DNA of 64,000 nt from Bradyrhizobium ontarionense (GCF_021088345.1 NZ_CP088156.1:2976001-3040000); one strand, 5' to 3'. Counted from the stretch's first letter, positions 1 to 10,762 are shown. Numbers and translations: made by a program. The notes: generated by a model from the letters alone, not told the origin.

Positions 1-61
1 ACGAACGCTTTCAAGACCATCCCGTCCTCCCGTCTTCCCGCGTAACGTCAATTACGCGCCC

Positions 62-301
62 CTACTGCGAGATCCCTTTGCGACGATCGATTACGAGATC
101 GCCTCGCGACATTGGCGTGCCGCGAGCGCTTGACCTCGCTTCGTGCGTCATGATGTTCGTTGATCGACCGTTATTGGCCTGGATAAAAGCCCGAGATCCG
201 CCGGTCGTTTGACGCATCATATCCAAAGTTCCGCCCGCGTCTCTCATGTAGGTCACGGTGCCGCCTTTTCCAGGCCCAAAACCGCGAGTCACGGTTACCA
301 C
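62..301 (-). CDS. small hypothetical protein
   Basis: A 79-residue open frame begins at a GTG. It is basic and rich in Gly, Thr and Arg, with no membrane segment, signal peptide or Cys motif that I can see. I do not recognise a family. The N-terminal half has a glycine-rich stretch (GFGPGKGGT) that is too short and lacks the context of a P-loop. It lies downstream of the epimerase gene on the same strand, 36 bases beyond its stop. It may be a real small gene or a chance frame in GC-rich DNA. Confidence 0.35.
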   Translation of the reverse strand: MVTVTRGFGPGKGGTVTYMRDAGGTLDMMRQTTGGSRAFIQANNGRSTNIMTHEARSSARGTPMSRGDLVIDRRKGISQ

Positions 302-337
302 TGTGCACGCAACCGGGCGCTACGGAGATAAGTCATA

Positions 338-1219
338 CTAATCCGAAACCCCGATCCCGATCCGGCAACGCAGCGTTTCGGATGCTCCTGGTGCGATGTG
401 CATTACGCCCGGCTTCGCTGCGAACTCGGCATCGAAATCGAGCGGACTGGCAAAGCCGCGCCAGGGCTCGATGCACAAGAATGGCACGCCACCGGGCTTC
501 GACCAGATGCCGAGTTGGCGGAAGCCATCCCAGGTTAGTTCCAGCGCCGGTCCCCTCGTTCCGACGAGGCGAACCGAACGGCTGGCCGGCTGATCGAGGA
601 TCACGGCATCCTCGTCGAACAGACGTTCGTTCAATGCGAGAACGCACCCCTCGATCGGCGATGGCCCCGGCCGCTCGCGCAGCAAGCCACCGGTCAGACG
701 ACGGATCGGCGCAGGCTCCGGCTGTGCGAAAATCAGCCGGTAGCTGTCCTTCTTCTGTCCCGGGAGCAGCGGCCAGTTGAAGGCGGGATGGGCACCGAAC
801 GAAGCCGGCAGCACCTCCGCCCCTGGGTTGGCGATCTCGACCACCATGTCGAGCGCATCGGCTGTGATTTGGTAGCTCAGCGTGAGACCGAAGGCGAAGG
901 GATAGCGTGCCCGTGTCGTCTCGTCGTCGGCCAGACGCAGAGTGCAGGCATCGGCGCTGCGCTCGACCCAAGTGAAGCGCATGTCGCGGGCGAAGCCGTG
1001 CTGCGTCATCGGATAGGTCCGGCCATGATGGTGCAGACGGTCGTCCTTGAGCCGGCCGACGATCGGAAACAACCAGGGCGCATGGCGTGGCCAGGCAGGC
1101 CCCGCCTGCCAGAGCAGTTCCAAGCCATCGGCCGTCTTCAGCGAGCACAGCTCGGCGCCGAGAGCCTTGATCGTGGCGGCGATGCCGCCCGCGCTGATGG
1201 TGTGGAGGTCGTCGCTCAT
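338..1219 (-). CDS. aldose 1-epimerase-like protein
   Basis: A 293-residue cytosolic protein of the galactose mutarotase-like (LacX/YihR-type) superfamily, which interconverts anomers of free sugars. The diagnostic motifs are present in order: QHGFARD near residue 73, GAHPAFNW mid-protein and FLCIEPWRG near the C-terminus, giving the conserved His, His and Glu of the active site. I chose the ATG at 1219 (MSDDLHTIS) because the open frame upstream of it is low-complexity and family members start here. It is the last recognisable gene of the minus-strand train and follows the ribose-type permease by 78 bases, so it may act on the imported sugar. Substrate unknown. Confidence 0.85.
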   Translation of the reverse strand: MSDDLHTISAGGIAATIKALGAELCSLKTADGLELLWQAGPAWPRHAPWLFPIVGRLKDDRLHHHGRTYPMTQHGFARDMRFTWVERSADACTLRLADDETTRARYPFAFGLTLSYQITADALDMVVEIANPGAEVLPASFGAHPAFNWPLLPGQKKDSYRLIFAQPEPAPIRRLTGGLLRERPGPSPIEGCVLALNERLFDEDAVILDQPASRSVRLVGTRGPALELTWDGFRQLGIWSKPGGVPFLCIEPWRGFASPLDFDAEFAAKPGVMHIAPGASETLRCRIGIGVSD

Positions 1220-1297
1220 GTCGCGCACCCTGCTTGTAAAAACCGCGCGACGTGATGCCGGATTGCGGCAGCGGCGTCCAGTGGCCGGCACGCCAAC

Positions 1298-2344
1298 TCA
1301 GCGCTCACCCACCAGAAGCCGATAGCGGAACTGGTCGAGGATGACCGCGAGCACCAGCAGCGAGCCCAGCAGCACCATCTGCATGTAGGAGCCGATCTGC
1401 GCGATGTTCATGCCGTTCTGCAAGAGCACGATGAAGAAGCCGCCGAGCACGACGTTCTCGACGCGGCCGATGCCGCCATGCAGCGACACCCCGGCGATGA
1501 CGCAGGCCGCGATCGATTCCAGCGCGATGGTGCCACCAAGATTGGTCTCGCCGGAGCCGACCCGCGCGGTCAGCAACAGGCCCGCCACGGACGCGAGCAG
1601 CGCGCACAGCGCATAGGCGATGAACAGCACCTTGGTCGTGTTCACACCCGACAGCCTGGCCGCCTTGACGTTGCCGCCGACCGCCTGGATGTGCTTGCCG
1701 AGCCGGGTGCGGTTCATGACCAGCCAGATCGCGGCAGCTGCGACGATGGCCACCAGCACCGGCACCGGGATGTCGAGCACGCGGCCGAAGCCGAGCGCGT
1801 CGCCGAACTCGTAAGGTATGCCGGAGACCGGCACGCCGCCGGTCAGGAACAGCGCGATGCCGGCGCCGACCGACTGCACGCCGAGCGTCATGATGAAGGG
1901 GGAGACGCCGAACACGGCGACGCCGAGCCCGTTGAGGCTGCCGATGACGAGCGCCGCGGCAAGCCCTGCGCAGCAGCCCAGCACGATGACGAGCCACAGC
2001 ATGTCCGGCGGCAGCAGATGCGACAGCGAGACCATGGCAAGCGCCGACACCACCGAGGTCAGCGCAATCGCGGTGCCGACCGACAGGTCGAAGCCGCCGG
2101 TCAACAGCGCCAGCATCTGCCCCAGCGAGACCAGGATCAGATAGACTGATTGCCGCGCGACGTTGGTGAGATTCTGCAGCGCCAGAAATTCCTTCGACAC
2201 CAGCGAGAACGCGATCAATGTGGCGACCAGGAAGAACGGCAGCACGCCGACGCGCAGGAACACCGCGCGCAGGCCCGCGAGCGCCGCATTGGAGCGGCGG
2301 GGTGCAGCGGCGTCCTCGGCGATTGTCGTGGTTGGCATGCTCAC
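1298..2344 (-). CDS. ribose-type ABC transporter permease
   Basis: A 348-residue, highly hydrophobic protein of the RbsC/BPD_transp_2 family with about ten predicted membrane segments. The typical GGFDLSVG and conserved C-terminal GGIGRVENVVLGG signatures are present. It forms the membrane channel of a carbohydrate-type importer with the ATPase at 2341 and the binding protein at 3926. A GTG at 2344 overlaps the ATPase stop (GTGA), which argues for translational coupling; an ATG two codons later (2338) is the alternative start. The substrate cannot be read from the sequence. Confidence 0.93.
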   Translation of the reverse strand: MSMPTTTIAEDAAAPRRSNAALAGLRAVFLRVGVLPFFLVATLIAFSLVSKEFLALQNLTNVARQSVYLILVSLGQMLALLTGGFDLSVGTAIALTSVVSALAMVSLSHLLPPDMLWLVIVLGCCAGLAAALVIGSLNGLGVAVFGVSPFIMTLGVQSVGAGIALFLTGGVPVSGIPYEFGDALGFGRVLDIPVPVLVAIVAAAAIWLVMNRTRLGKHIQAVGGNVKAARLSGVNTTKVLFIAYALCALLASVAGLLLTARVGSGETNLGGTIALESIAACVIAGVSLHGGIGRVENVVLGGFFIVLLQNGMNIAQIGSYMQMVLLGSLLVLAVILDQFRYRLLVGER

Positions 2345-3858
2345 GCCGAGCCCTCCGTTTCAGCAAAGAAATGTTTCAACACGTTCTCCTCGTCGATTGC
2401 GGCGCCTGACAGCTCGGCCGCGATGCGTCCCTTGGCGAAGACAAGCAGCCGATGCGACAGGTTCATCACCTCGGGCAGGTCGGAGGAGATGATGACGACG
2501 GCCTTGCCGGCCTCGGCGATGTCCTTGATGAGCTGGTACAGCGCCATGCGCGTGCCCATGTCGACGCCGACGGTCGGCTCATCGAACACGTAGACGTCGC
2601 GGTCGTCGCCAAAGCCCTTGCCGAACAGCACCTTCTGCTGGTTGCCGCCGGACAGTTTCGAGACCGCGCGGTCCATGGCGGCTTTGGCGATGCCGACCTT
2701 GCCGCCGATCGCGTCCGTCAAAGCGCGACTGCGCCGCGGCCGCACGAAGCCGAACGGACCTGCAACATCGGCGCGATCGAGCAGGCTGAGCTCGATGTTG
2801 CCGCGCGCGCTCGCGGTCATCTGCAGCCCCTCGCTCTTGCGGTCCGAGGGCAGGAAGAACACGCCGTCCTTGAGCAGCGCGCGCGTCGAGGCGCCGGTGA
2901 CGTCGCGCCCCTTCAGCGTGACCTTGCCGCCGTGCAGCGGCTGCAGCCCCATCGCCGCGCGCCAGATCCGCGACTTGCCGCTGCCGACGAGGCCGGCACA
3001 GCCGAGCACCTCGCCGGCGCGGACCTCGATATCAGCGCCGTGGACGCCGGAGGTGCGGATGCCCTGCAGCGTCATGACCACGGTGCCATCCGCGCGATGC
3101 GCAATCTTCGGATAGACTTGGTCGACCGCGCGGCCGGTCATCAGCTCGATCAGCTCGCGCTCGGAGGTGCCGCGCGCCGGCACCGTGGCGATCAGGCGGC
3201 CGTCGCGCAGGATCGAGATGCGGTCGGCGATCTCCTGGAATTCCTGGATCCGGTGCGAGATGTAGATGATGCCGACGCCCGACGCGGCCGCCTTGGCGAT
3301 GAACGCGAACAGCCGCTCGGTCTCGCGCTCGGTCAGCGAGGCCGTCGGCTCATCCAGGATCAGCACGCGGGCATTGGAGAGAAACGCTTTCGCAATCTCG
3401 ACCATCTGCTGCTGCGCCCGCGACAGGCTGGAGGCCGGGCGCGTGACGTCGATGTCGAAATCGAGATCAGTGAACAGCTTTCGCGCGCCGGCCAGCATGG
3501 CGCGGCGGTCGGTGAGCGGGCCGCGCATCAGCTCGCGGCCGAGATAGAGATTCTCGAACACCGGAAGTGTCGGCACCAGCGAGAATTCCTGGAACACGGT
3601 GCCGATGCCGGCCTGCGCCGCATCGTGCACCGAGTGGAAGCTCACCTCGTGGCCTTCGATACGAACGGCGCCCGCGGTCGGCCGGAATACGCCGGAGAGG
3701 ATCGAGATCAAGGTCGACTTGCCGGCGCCGTTCTCGCCGAACAGCACATGGACCTCGCCGCGCTCGACCTTGAGATCGACGCCGCTGAGCGCCTTGACGC
3801 CGGGAAACTCCTTCGAGATCCCGGTCATCTCGACCAGCGGTGCAGCCACACTGCTCAT
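2341..3858 (-). CDS. ribose-type ABC transporter ATP-binding protein
   Basis: A 505-residue tandem ABC ATPase of the RbsA/MglA type. The first domain has Walker A GENGAGKST near residue 40, signature LSRAQQQM and Walker B VLILDEPT. The second has the degenerate GLVGSGKS loop, signature LSGGNQQKV and YVFDEPTVGVD. The two-domain layout is the normal family length. The ATG at 3858 (MSSVAAPLVEM) is preceded by a GGGGG ribosome site about 7 bases upstream, so the longer frame reaching 3900 is not needed. It sits between its binding protein and permease, overlapping the permease by 4 bases. Confidence 0.95.
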   Translation of the reverse strand: MSSVAAPLVEMTGISKEFPGVKALSGVDLKVERGEVHVLFGENGAGKSTLISILSGVFRPTAGAVRIEGHEVSFHSVHDAAQAGIGTVFQEFSLVPTLPVFENLYLGRELMRGPLTDRRAMLAGARKLFTDLDFDIDVTRPASSLSRAQQQMVEIAKAFLSNARVLILDEPTASLTERETERLFAFIAKAAASGVGIIYISHRIQEFQEIADRISILRDGRLIATVPARGTSERELIELMTGRAVDQVYPKIAHRADGTVVMTLQGIRTSGVHGADIEVRAGEVLGCAGLVGSGKSRIWRAAMGLQPLHGGKVTLKGRDVTGASTRALLKDGVFFLPSDRKSEGLQMTASARGNIELSLLDRADVAGPFGFVRPRRSRALTDAIGGKVGIAKAAMDRAVSKLSGGNQQKVLFGKGFGDDRDVYVFDEPTVGVDMGTRMALYQLIKDIAEAGKAVVIISSDLPEVMNLSHRLLVFAKGRIAAELSGAAIDEENVLKHFFAETEGSA

Positions 3859-3925
3859 CACTTGCCCCCTTCGATGCGGCCCTGCCCCGTCAGGGAACAA
3901 AGGCAGAGCCGCACCTTTCCCCCGC

Positions 3926-4987
3926 TCAGTTGAAGACGGGTTTGAAGCCGTCGGGGGGAAGGATGTTCGCCGGCGGCACGGTGGCGACGTTGGCGGAGTC
4001 GACGACGAAGATCTTCGGGCCGACGTGCTTCACGTAGTCCTTGCCTTCGAGGATGCGCACGGCCTGATCGACGGCGATACGGCCCTGGATCACCATCGAA
4101 TCGGCGGGCGCCGCCATGATCAGACCGCGCTTGATGCCCTCATAGACGCCGGGCGTCATGTAGAAGGCGAGCAGATCGACCTTGCCCTTCAGGCCGCGCT
4201 CGCGGATCAGGCCCTGCGCCGCCTCGGCGGTCACGGCGGTGCCGGCGACGTAGCGGATGTTGGGCGCGGCCTGCAGCGCGTCCTCGACCAGCTTGGCCTG
4301 CACTTCCTTGCCGGTGTCGCCATATTTCGGCTCCAGCACCTTGATCGCCGAGCCCTTCACCGCGTCCATGAAGCCCTTGTTGGCGGCCTCGACCCAGCCG
4401 GCGCCGGCCGGGCCCGGGAACCAGCCGACCACCACCTCGGGCGATCCTGCCGGATGCTTCTTGGCGAGATAGCTGCCGGTCTCGGCACCCATCGTGTAGA
4501 ACGACACCAGCGACTTCGCCGAGACCTCAGGCGAGGAGATGCCGTTGACGAGGTCGATCACCGGGATCTTCTTCTTGGCGATCTCGCCGATCACCTTGTT
4601 GAGGCCGTCGGCCGAGATCGCGCCGATGATGACGGCATCCGAACCGCTCGCCACGCAATCCTCGATCTGCGAGATCTGCTTGTTGAGCTCGGTGTAGCCG
4701 CCGGCCTCGACCAGGTTCATCTTGACGCCGAGGCGCTTGCTCTCCTCCGCCACACCGTAGTCGACGCCGAGCCAATAGGCGTCCTTCATGTGCGGGAAGG
4801 AGACGCACAGCTTCCACGGCTTGGAGGCCTTCTCCAGCGGCACGTACTTCACATCGGACGACTTGCCGTCAGCCGCGAACGGCGGATCGATCTTGGCCGC
4901 ATCGTAGGGATACCAATCGGCGGCATGGGCGCCGCCCGCAAGCACCAGCGCCGATGACGCCAAGAGAACACGAACCAAACTCTTCAT
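3926..4987 (-). CDS. TorT-like periplasmic binding protein of the ABC importer
   Basis: A 353-residue secreted protein with a clear signal peptide (MKSLVRVLLASSALVLAGGAHA) and a type I periplasmic-binding fold. Its core matches my recollection of E. coli TorT: WKLC..P..KD.YWL, EAGGY, PVIDLVN, VAGTAVTAEAA, DSMVIQGR and a C-terminal GGF/DGFKPV. TorT itself senses trimethylamine N-oxide with the TorS kinase. Here no kinase is nearby and the gene is followed by an ABC ATPase and permease, so it is most likely the transport receptor of that importer. The 63-base gap to pxpC suggests the two sets are transcribed together. Confidence 0.85.
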   Translation of the reverse strand: MKSLVRVLLASSALVLAGGAHAADWYPYDAAKIDPPFAADGKSSDVKYVPLEKASKPWKLCVSFPHMKDAYWLGVDYGVAEESKRLGVKMNLVEAGGYTELNKQISQIEDCVASGSDAVIIGAISADGLNKVIGEIAKKKIPVIDLVNGISSPEVSAKSLVSFYTMGAETGSYLAKKHPAGSPEVVVGWFPGPAGAGWVEAANKGFMDAVKGSAIKVLEPKYGDTGKEVQAKLVEDALQAAPNIRYVAGTAVTAEAAQGLIRERGLKGKVDLLAFYMTPGVYEGIKRGLIMAAPADSMVIQGRIAVDQAVRILEGKDYVKHVGPKIFVVDSANVATVPPANILPPDGFKPVFN

Positions 4988-5050
4988 TGAACTACCCCTT
5001 GTCTTGTCAGTCGTGGAAACTCAGCATCGGCCTTCGCGCACATGGTGCGG

Positions 5051-6022
5051 TCAGGCCAATACCGCCCGGATCTTCTGCAGAAGAGCTTTGCGATCGGCGC
5101 GCGCCGCCAGCGCGCCGTCCATGTCGATCTCGACGAAGCGCGTCGGCATGTTCGGCTGCAGCTGGCCGATCAGGTCCATGTCGGCCGAGATCACCGTGCC
5201 GACCATGAAGTAGCCGCCGCCGGAGACGGCATCGCGATGCAGGATGATCGGCTCCTTGCCGCCGGGCACCTGGATCGAGCCGTAGGGATAGCAGCTGTCG
5301 ACGATGTTGGACGGATCGGAGCCGGCGCCAAAGGGCTGCTCGCGTTCGACGAATTTCAGCGCCTGGCCGCCGCGAAAGCGATAGCCCATGCGGTCGGCCT
5401 CGGGCGCGACCTTCCACTGGTCGGCGAAGAAGCTCTGCTGCGACTCCGGCAGGATACGATGCCAGTACAGGCCGGGAAGCACGCGCAGCTCGGCGGGATG
5501 GGCCGGCTTGCGGCGCAGCGCCTCCGGCACGCTCGCGCCGGCCTTGCCGCTGGCGGCTGCACCAACCGGCAGCTCATCACCGGCGGCAATGGCCCGGCCC
5601 TTGAAGCCGCCGAGCGCACCGATCGGATAGGTCGAGCGGCTGCCGAGCGCCAAGGGCACGTCGATGCCGCCCGCGACCGCGATGATGATGCGTGCGCCGC
5701 TCTTCAGGTAATCGAAGCTCAGCACCTGCCCTGCCTTGACCTCGAGCGCGGTCCAGCCGGGCTGCTCGACGCCGTCGATCTTGATCGGCATCTCCGCGCC
5801 GGTCACCGCAATGCGCGCGGGCGCCGTGAACTCCAGTTGCGGGCCGATGAAGACGGCTTCGAGGCACGCCGCGCCCTCGTCATTGCCGACCAGCATGTTG
5901 GCCGCGCGCAGCGCGAGGCGATCCATGGCGCCGCCGACGGGAATGCCGAGATGGAAGTAGCCGGGGCGGCCGAGGTCCTGCACCGTGGTCGACAGGCCCG
6001 GATGAAGCACCTTGATGGTCAT
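5051..6022 (-). CDS. pxpC: 5-oxoprolinase subunit C / biotin-dependent carboxyltransferase family
   Basis: A 323-residue protein of the KipA/PxpC family, homologous to one half of the carboxyltransferase domain of urea amidolyase. The family N-terminus (MTIKVLHPGLSTTVQDLGRPG), PVGGAMDRLALRAANMLVGN and C-terminal GGKEPIILHRDAVSGGGY are all present. The ATG at 6022 overlaps the pxpB stop by 4 bases. With PxpA and PxpB it is expected to hydrolyse 5-oxoproline to glutamate using ATP. The adjacent biotin carrier and carboxylase suggest that a carboxylated intermediate may be involved. Confidence 0.93.
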   Translation of the reverse strand: MTIKVLHPGLSTTVQDLGRPGYFHLGIPVGGAMDRLALRAANMLVGNDEGAACLEAVFIGPQLEFTAPARIAVTGAEMPIKIDGVEQPGWTALEVKAGQVLSFDYLKSGARIIIAVAGGIDVPLALGSRSTYPIGALGGFKGRAIAAGDELPVGAAASGKAGASVPEALRRKPAHPAELRVLPGLYWHRILPESQQSFFADQWKVAPEADRMGYRFRGGQALKFVEREQPFGAGSDPSNIVDSCYPYGSIQVPGGKEPIILHRDAVSGGGYFMVGTVISADMDLIGQLQPNMPTRFVEIDMDGALAARADRKALLQKIRAVLA

Positions 6023-6887
6023 GCCAGCGCTCCTTGCAGCTTGGCGTTGTAGCCGGTCATGTCCTTCTGGAAGTCGCGGAAGTCGAAGGTGACGTCGCGG
6101 ATCACAGGCGCGAAGCGGCCCGACGCCACCTCGCCCAGTGCGTGGTCGTAGGCGTCGTGCTTGATCGGCTTGAACTTGACGATGTCGCCGGGCCGGAAGA
6201 ACACCATGAAGTCGCGCAAATAGGAGATGCTCTGCTCGGGATCGAAGATCGGCATCGGCGTGATGCCGAACATCTGGTAGCCGCCGGCGCCGCGCACCGA
6301 ATAGATGCAGGAGAAGCAGCCGCCGTGACCGATCGTCAGCTTCGGCGTGTCGGTGCGCGGCCGCAGATATTTCGGCACTTGGAGCTGCTTCGCCCGCTCG
6401 ACCATCTGGTACATGAAGGGCAGGCCGGCGACGAAGCCGACCATGGAGACGAACCACGGCGAGCCGCTATGCGCCTTGATGAACGCGTCGACATCGGCGA
6501 GCCCGTTGACGCGGGCGGCATATTCGAGGTCGGTCGCGGTCGGGTCCTGGTGCCGCTCGCGGAAGCGCATCAGGGTCTCGTGCGTCCAGGGGTCCTGATA
6601 GAACACCGGGATCTCGATGATGCGGGTCTTGATCACCGGCTCGGTCTTGGCGGCCGCGCTCTCGATGCCCTGAACCTCCTTCAGGATGTCGTTCGGCTTG
6701 ATCAGGTCGGGATCGAACTTGATCTGGAACGAGGCGTTGGCCGGGCAGATCTCGGTGACGCCCTTGATGGCGGCGTCGCGGATCGCATTGGTCATCGACA
6801 GGCTCTTGAAGAAGGCGTCGAGCGACATCGCCTCGTCGCATTCGACGAAGAGATGCTCGTCACCCCCGAACGAGTAGCGGGTCGTCA

Positions 6888-6888
<1 letters not shown>
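6019..6888 (-). CDS. pxpB: 5-oxoprolinase subunit B
   Basis: A 289-residue KipI/PxpB-family protein, homologous to the other half of the urea amidolyase carboxyltransferase domain. Recognisable parts are the N-terminal YSFGGDEHLFVECDEAM, the IEIPVFYQDP stretch, SMVGFVAGLPFMYQM and GGCFSCIYSVRGAGGYQMFGITP. It starts inside the stop codon of the biotin carboxylase gene (TGATG) and overlaps pxpC by 4 bases, so the three are translationally coupled. It acts with PxpA and PxpC. Confidence 0.93.
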
Positions 6889-8266
<1,378 letters not shown>

Positions 8267-8270
<4 letters not shown>

Positions 8271-8506
8271 GCCTCGACCTCGGCGATCACCTGCCCGGCC
8301 ATCACGGCATCGGCGTCGTCGATCGCAAAGCGGATGCCCTTGCCGGCGACGCCGGCCTTGACCTCGTGGAACGACTTCATCACCTCGACGAGGCCGATCA
8401 CGTCATCGGCCGCGACGCTGTCGCCGTCATTCTTGAACGGGGCACTTTCCGGCGAAGGCTTGCGGTAGAATACGCCAGGTAGCGGGGACTTGATCTCAGT
8501 GCTCAT
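8267..8506 (-). CDS. short biotin carboxyl carrier protein
   Basis: A 79-residue protein consisting of little more than a biotinyl domain. The attachment motif VEVMKSFHEV places the biotinylated Lys near residue 44, and SPLPGVFYRKPSP is the typical domain start. It lacks the long Ala/Pro-rich N-terminal part of fatty-acid AccB. It lies 18 bases after pxpA and overlaps the biotin carboxylase. In this context it would carry carboxybiotin between the carboxylase (6888) and a PxpB/PxpC carboxyltransferase-like pair. Confidence 0.9.
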
Positions 8507-8524
8507 CTCAATGCTCCTGGGGCA

Positions 8525-9319
8525 CTATTCGCTTTGCAGTTTCTGGGGAACGACGTCGGACACGGGCGCGATGCGGATGCCGTTGGCAATGAGCGCCTTG
8601 CGCATCGCGCTGGCGATCTCGAAAGCGCCCGGCGTATCGGAATGGAAACAGACCGACTCGAAGGCGACGTCGATGTCGTCGCCCTCGATGGTGCGGACCT
8701 TGCCGGTCTGGCAGGCGCGCAGCACCTTGTCGGCGACGCCCTGCGGATCGAGCTTCTTGCCGTGGCGGGTGAACACGATCGAGCCGGAGCGATCGTAGTC
8801 GCGATCGGCATAGAACTCGCGGATGACCGGCTGGCCCGCCTCCACCGCGACCCGATAGGTCACCGAGATGTCCATGCAGAACACGAACGAATTCGGCGCG
8901 ACCGTGCGCATCAGCTTGATGAAGGAGCGCGACAGCTGCTCGTTGGCGGCGAGCTCCATGTAGAGCGCGCCATGCGGCTTGACGTGCTGCAAGGTGCCGC
9001 CGTGACGGCGCGCGAACTCGCGGATGGCGCCGACCTGGTAGACGATGTCGTTGATGAGCTCGTCGGCGCTGCCGTCGATGCGGCGCCGGCCGAAGCCCTG
9101 GAGATCGCGATAGCCCGGATGCGCGCCGATGCCGACGCCGTGCTGGGTCGCCAAGCGCACCGTCGTGTCCATCAGGTTGGGATCACCGGCATGAAAGCCG
9201 GCGGCGATGTTCGCCGAGCTGATCAGCTCCATCAGCTTGGCGTCCTCGGCATCGCTCAGCCGCCAGGAGCCGAACGCTTCGCCCAGATCGCAATTGATAT
9301 CGACAGTCTTGACCGGCAC
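8525..9319 (-). CDS. pxpA: 5-oxoprolinase subunit A (LamB/YcsF family)
   Basis: A 264-residue LamB/YcsF-family hydrolase. [11 protein letters not shown] at the N-terminus, [22 protein letters not shown] and [13 protein letters not shown] match the family, including the metal or substrate-binding acidic and His residues. A GTG at 9319 has a GAGGGGAG ribosome site 5 bases upstream; a GTG five codons earlier (9334) overlaps that site and is less likely. It is the first gene of the minus-strand train and diverges from the LysR gene across a 286-base AT-rich spacer, which fits LysR control. Confidence 0.93.
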   Translation of the reverse strand: MPVKTVDINCDLGEAFGSWRLSDAEDAKLMELISSANIAAGFHAGDPNLMDTTVRLATQHGVGIGAHPGYRDLQGFGRRRIDGSADELINDIVYQVGAIREFARRHGGTLQHVKPHGALYMELAANEQLSRSFIKLMRTVAPNSFVFCMDISVTYRVAVEAGQPVIREFYADRDYDRSGSIVFTRHGKKLDPQGVADKVLRACQTGKVRTIEGDDIDVAFESVCFHSDTPGAFEIASAMRKALIANGIRIAPVSDVVPQKLQSE

Positions 9320-9605
9320 GGATGCTCCCCTCACCTGGCGCCGGCCCCTCGCGCTGACAACGGCGGGCGGCGGAACTGGACGTTAGGGGGACGAACTCCC
9401 ATTGAAAATTATTATTGTTGGAAACATATTTTCTCTTTTTTAGATTGCCCGCTGAACACGCTTTATGCGCCATATCGAACCAAGATACTGAATTTGCATC
9501 GATAATACTGCAGCCTGTTTGCGATGCAACGTGCTCAAGGATTGTTCTGTTTACTTTTTTAGAACAGAAGTGGATGTCTATTCTGATTTTCAAATGGAGA
9601 ATCGC
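9320..9605. promoter_or_regulatory. divergent pxpA / lysR promoter region with two inverted repeats
   Basis: This spacer is clearly more AT-rich than the genes around it. It holds an inverted repeat with 8-bp arms, TTGCATCG at 9494-9501 and CGATGCAA at 9532-9539. A second has 6-bp arms, TGTTCT at 9543-9548 and AGAACA at 9561-9566. The second resembles a LysR T-N11-A type site and lies about 40 bases before the LysR start. LysR proteins commonly repress themselves and activate the divergent gene; which repeat is the operator is inference. Confidence 0.5.
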
Positions 9606-10511
9606 GTGGCCATCAGCCTGCGCCAGATCCGATATTTCGTAGCGACCGCCGAGCAGGGACAGATCACCCAGGCCGCCTCAGCGCTGTCGATCTCGCAATC
9701 GGCGATCACGACATCCATCAAGGAGCTCGAGGAGATCGTCGGGGCCGAGCTGTTCAATCGCTCGCCCCAGGGCATGGAGCTGACGCCGATCGGGCGGCAG
9801 TTCCTGTTTCATGCCTACGACATCCTCAACAAGGTCGAGGAGGCGACCTCGCTGCGCGTGCCGGCCGGCGACGTCGAGGGCAGCCTCACGCTGGCGGCGA
9901 CCTACACCGTGATCGGCTACTTCCTGCCCAATCATCTCGAGCGGCTGAAGCGCCATTACCCGCGCCTCAACATTCAGCTGTTCGAGCTGACGCGCGAGGC
10001 GATCGAGGAAGGCCTGCTGTCGAATCGCTACGACATCGCGGTGCTGCTGACGTCGAACGTGCAGAACCCGGATCTCACCATGGAGACCCTGATCGGCTCG
10101 CGGCGGCGGCTGTGGGTGCCGTCGAAACATCGCCTGTTGCAGCAGGAAGCCGTCTCGCTGAAGGACGTCGCCGCCGAGCCCTACATCATGCTGACGGTCG
10201 ACGAAGCCGCGCACACCTCGCTGAAATATTGGAGCAAGACCGCGTTCCAGCCCAACGTCGTGCTGCGGACCTCCTCGGTCGAAGCGGTGCGCTCGATGGT
10301 CGCGAACGGCCAGGGCGTCGCCATCCTCTCCGACATGGTGCTGCGGCCGTGGTCGCTGGAGGGCCGGCGGATCGAGACCATCGTGCTGAGCGATCCGGTG
10401 CCGGCGATGGATGTCGGCCTCGCCTGGCGACGGAACATCGAGTTCACGCCGGCGATGGAGGTGTTCCGCTCCTATTTCCGCCAGGCGTTCTACATCCCGA
10501 CGCTGCGTTAG
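9606..10511 (+). CDS. LysR-family transcriptional regulator
   Basis: A 301-residue LysR-type regulator of normal length. The N-terminal winged helix (LRQIRYFVATAEQGQITQAA, ISQSAITTSIKELEE) covers residues 1-65 and a periplasmic-binding-like effector domain covers the rest. The GTG at 9606 has a GGAG ribosome site 6 bases upstream; the in-frame ATG at 9594 overlaps that site and lacks its own. It is divergent from pxpA and is the probable regulator of the pxp/ABC gene train. The inducer is unknown, possibly 5-oxoproline or a related compound. Confidence 0.93.
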   Translation: MAISLRQIRYFVATAEQGQITQAASALSISQSAITTSIKELEEIVGAELFNRSPQGMELTPIGRQFLFHAYDILNKVEEATSLRVPAGDVEGSLTLAATYTVIGYFLPNHLERLKRHYPRLNIQLFELTREAIEEGLLSNRYDIAVLLTSNVQNPDLTMETLIGSRRRLWVPSKHRLLQQEAVSLKDVAAEPYIMLTVDEAAHTSLKYWSKTAFQPNVVLRTSSVEAVRSMVANGQGVAILSDMVLRPWSLEGRRIETIVLSDPVPAMDVGLAWRRNIEFTPAMEVFRSYFRQAFYIPTLR

Positions 10512-10545
10512 AAGCCGCGGCCGAGCCGTCTGCAGGCTCTGCTGA

Positions 10546-10700
10546 GTCACAACCACCGTCATTCCGGGCAATCGTCAATGCGGCTACGCGTTGACGATTG
10601 AGCCCGGAATCTCGAGATTGTTGGAAAAGACCGCAAGACAATCTCGAGATTCCGGGTTCAAGGCCTCTCGGCCTTGCCCCGGAATGACGGTGGTTGTGAC
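10546..10700. repeat. nested palindromic intergenic repeat
   Basis: The 345-base gap between the LysR gene and the enamidase is mostly one nested hairpin. Perfect 23-bp outer arms lie at 10546-10568 and 10678-10700. Inside are a 10-bp hairpin at 10569-10578 / 10591-10600 and 19-bp arms at 10603-10621 / 10638-10656. The outer arm ends (CCGTCATTCCGGG) are of a type I remember as repeated many times in Bradyrhizobium genomes. It may act as a transcription end or an mRNA stabiliser after lysR. Confidence 0.9.
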
Positions 10701-10762
10701 GCAGTCGAACTAGGCAACTCGCGCCTCATCTTCGTGCAACACCGCCGCTTGCCGGCCAATAT

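Noticed and set aside
2452..3933. 493-codon plus-strand frame
   Set aside because: Antisense to the tandem ABC ATPase with intact Walker motifs.
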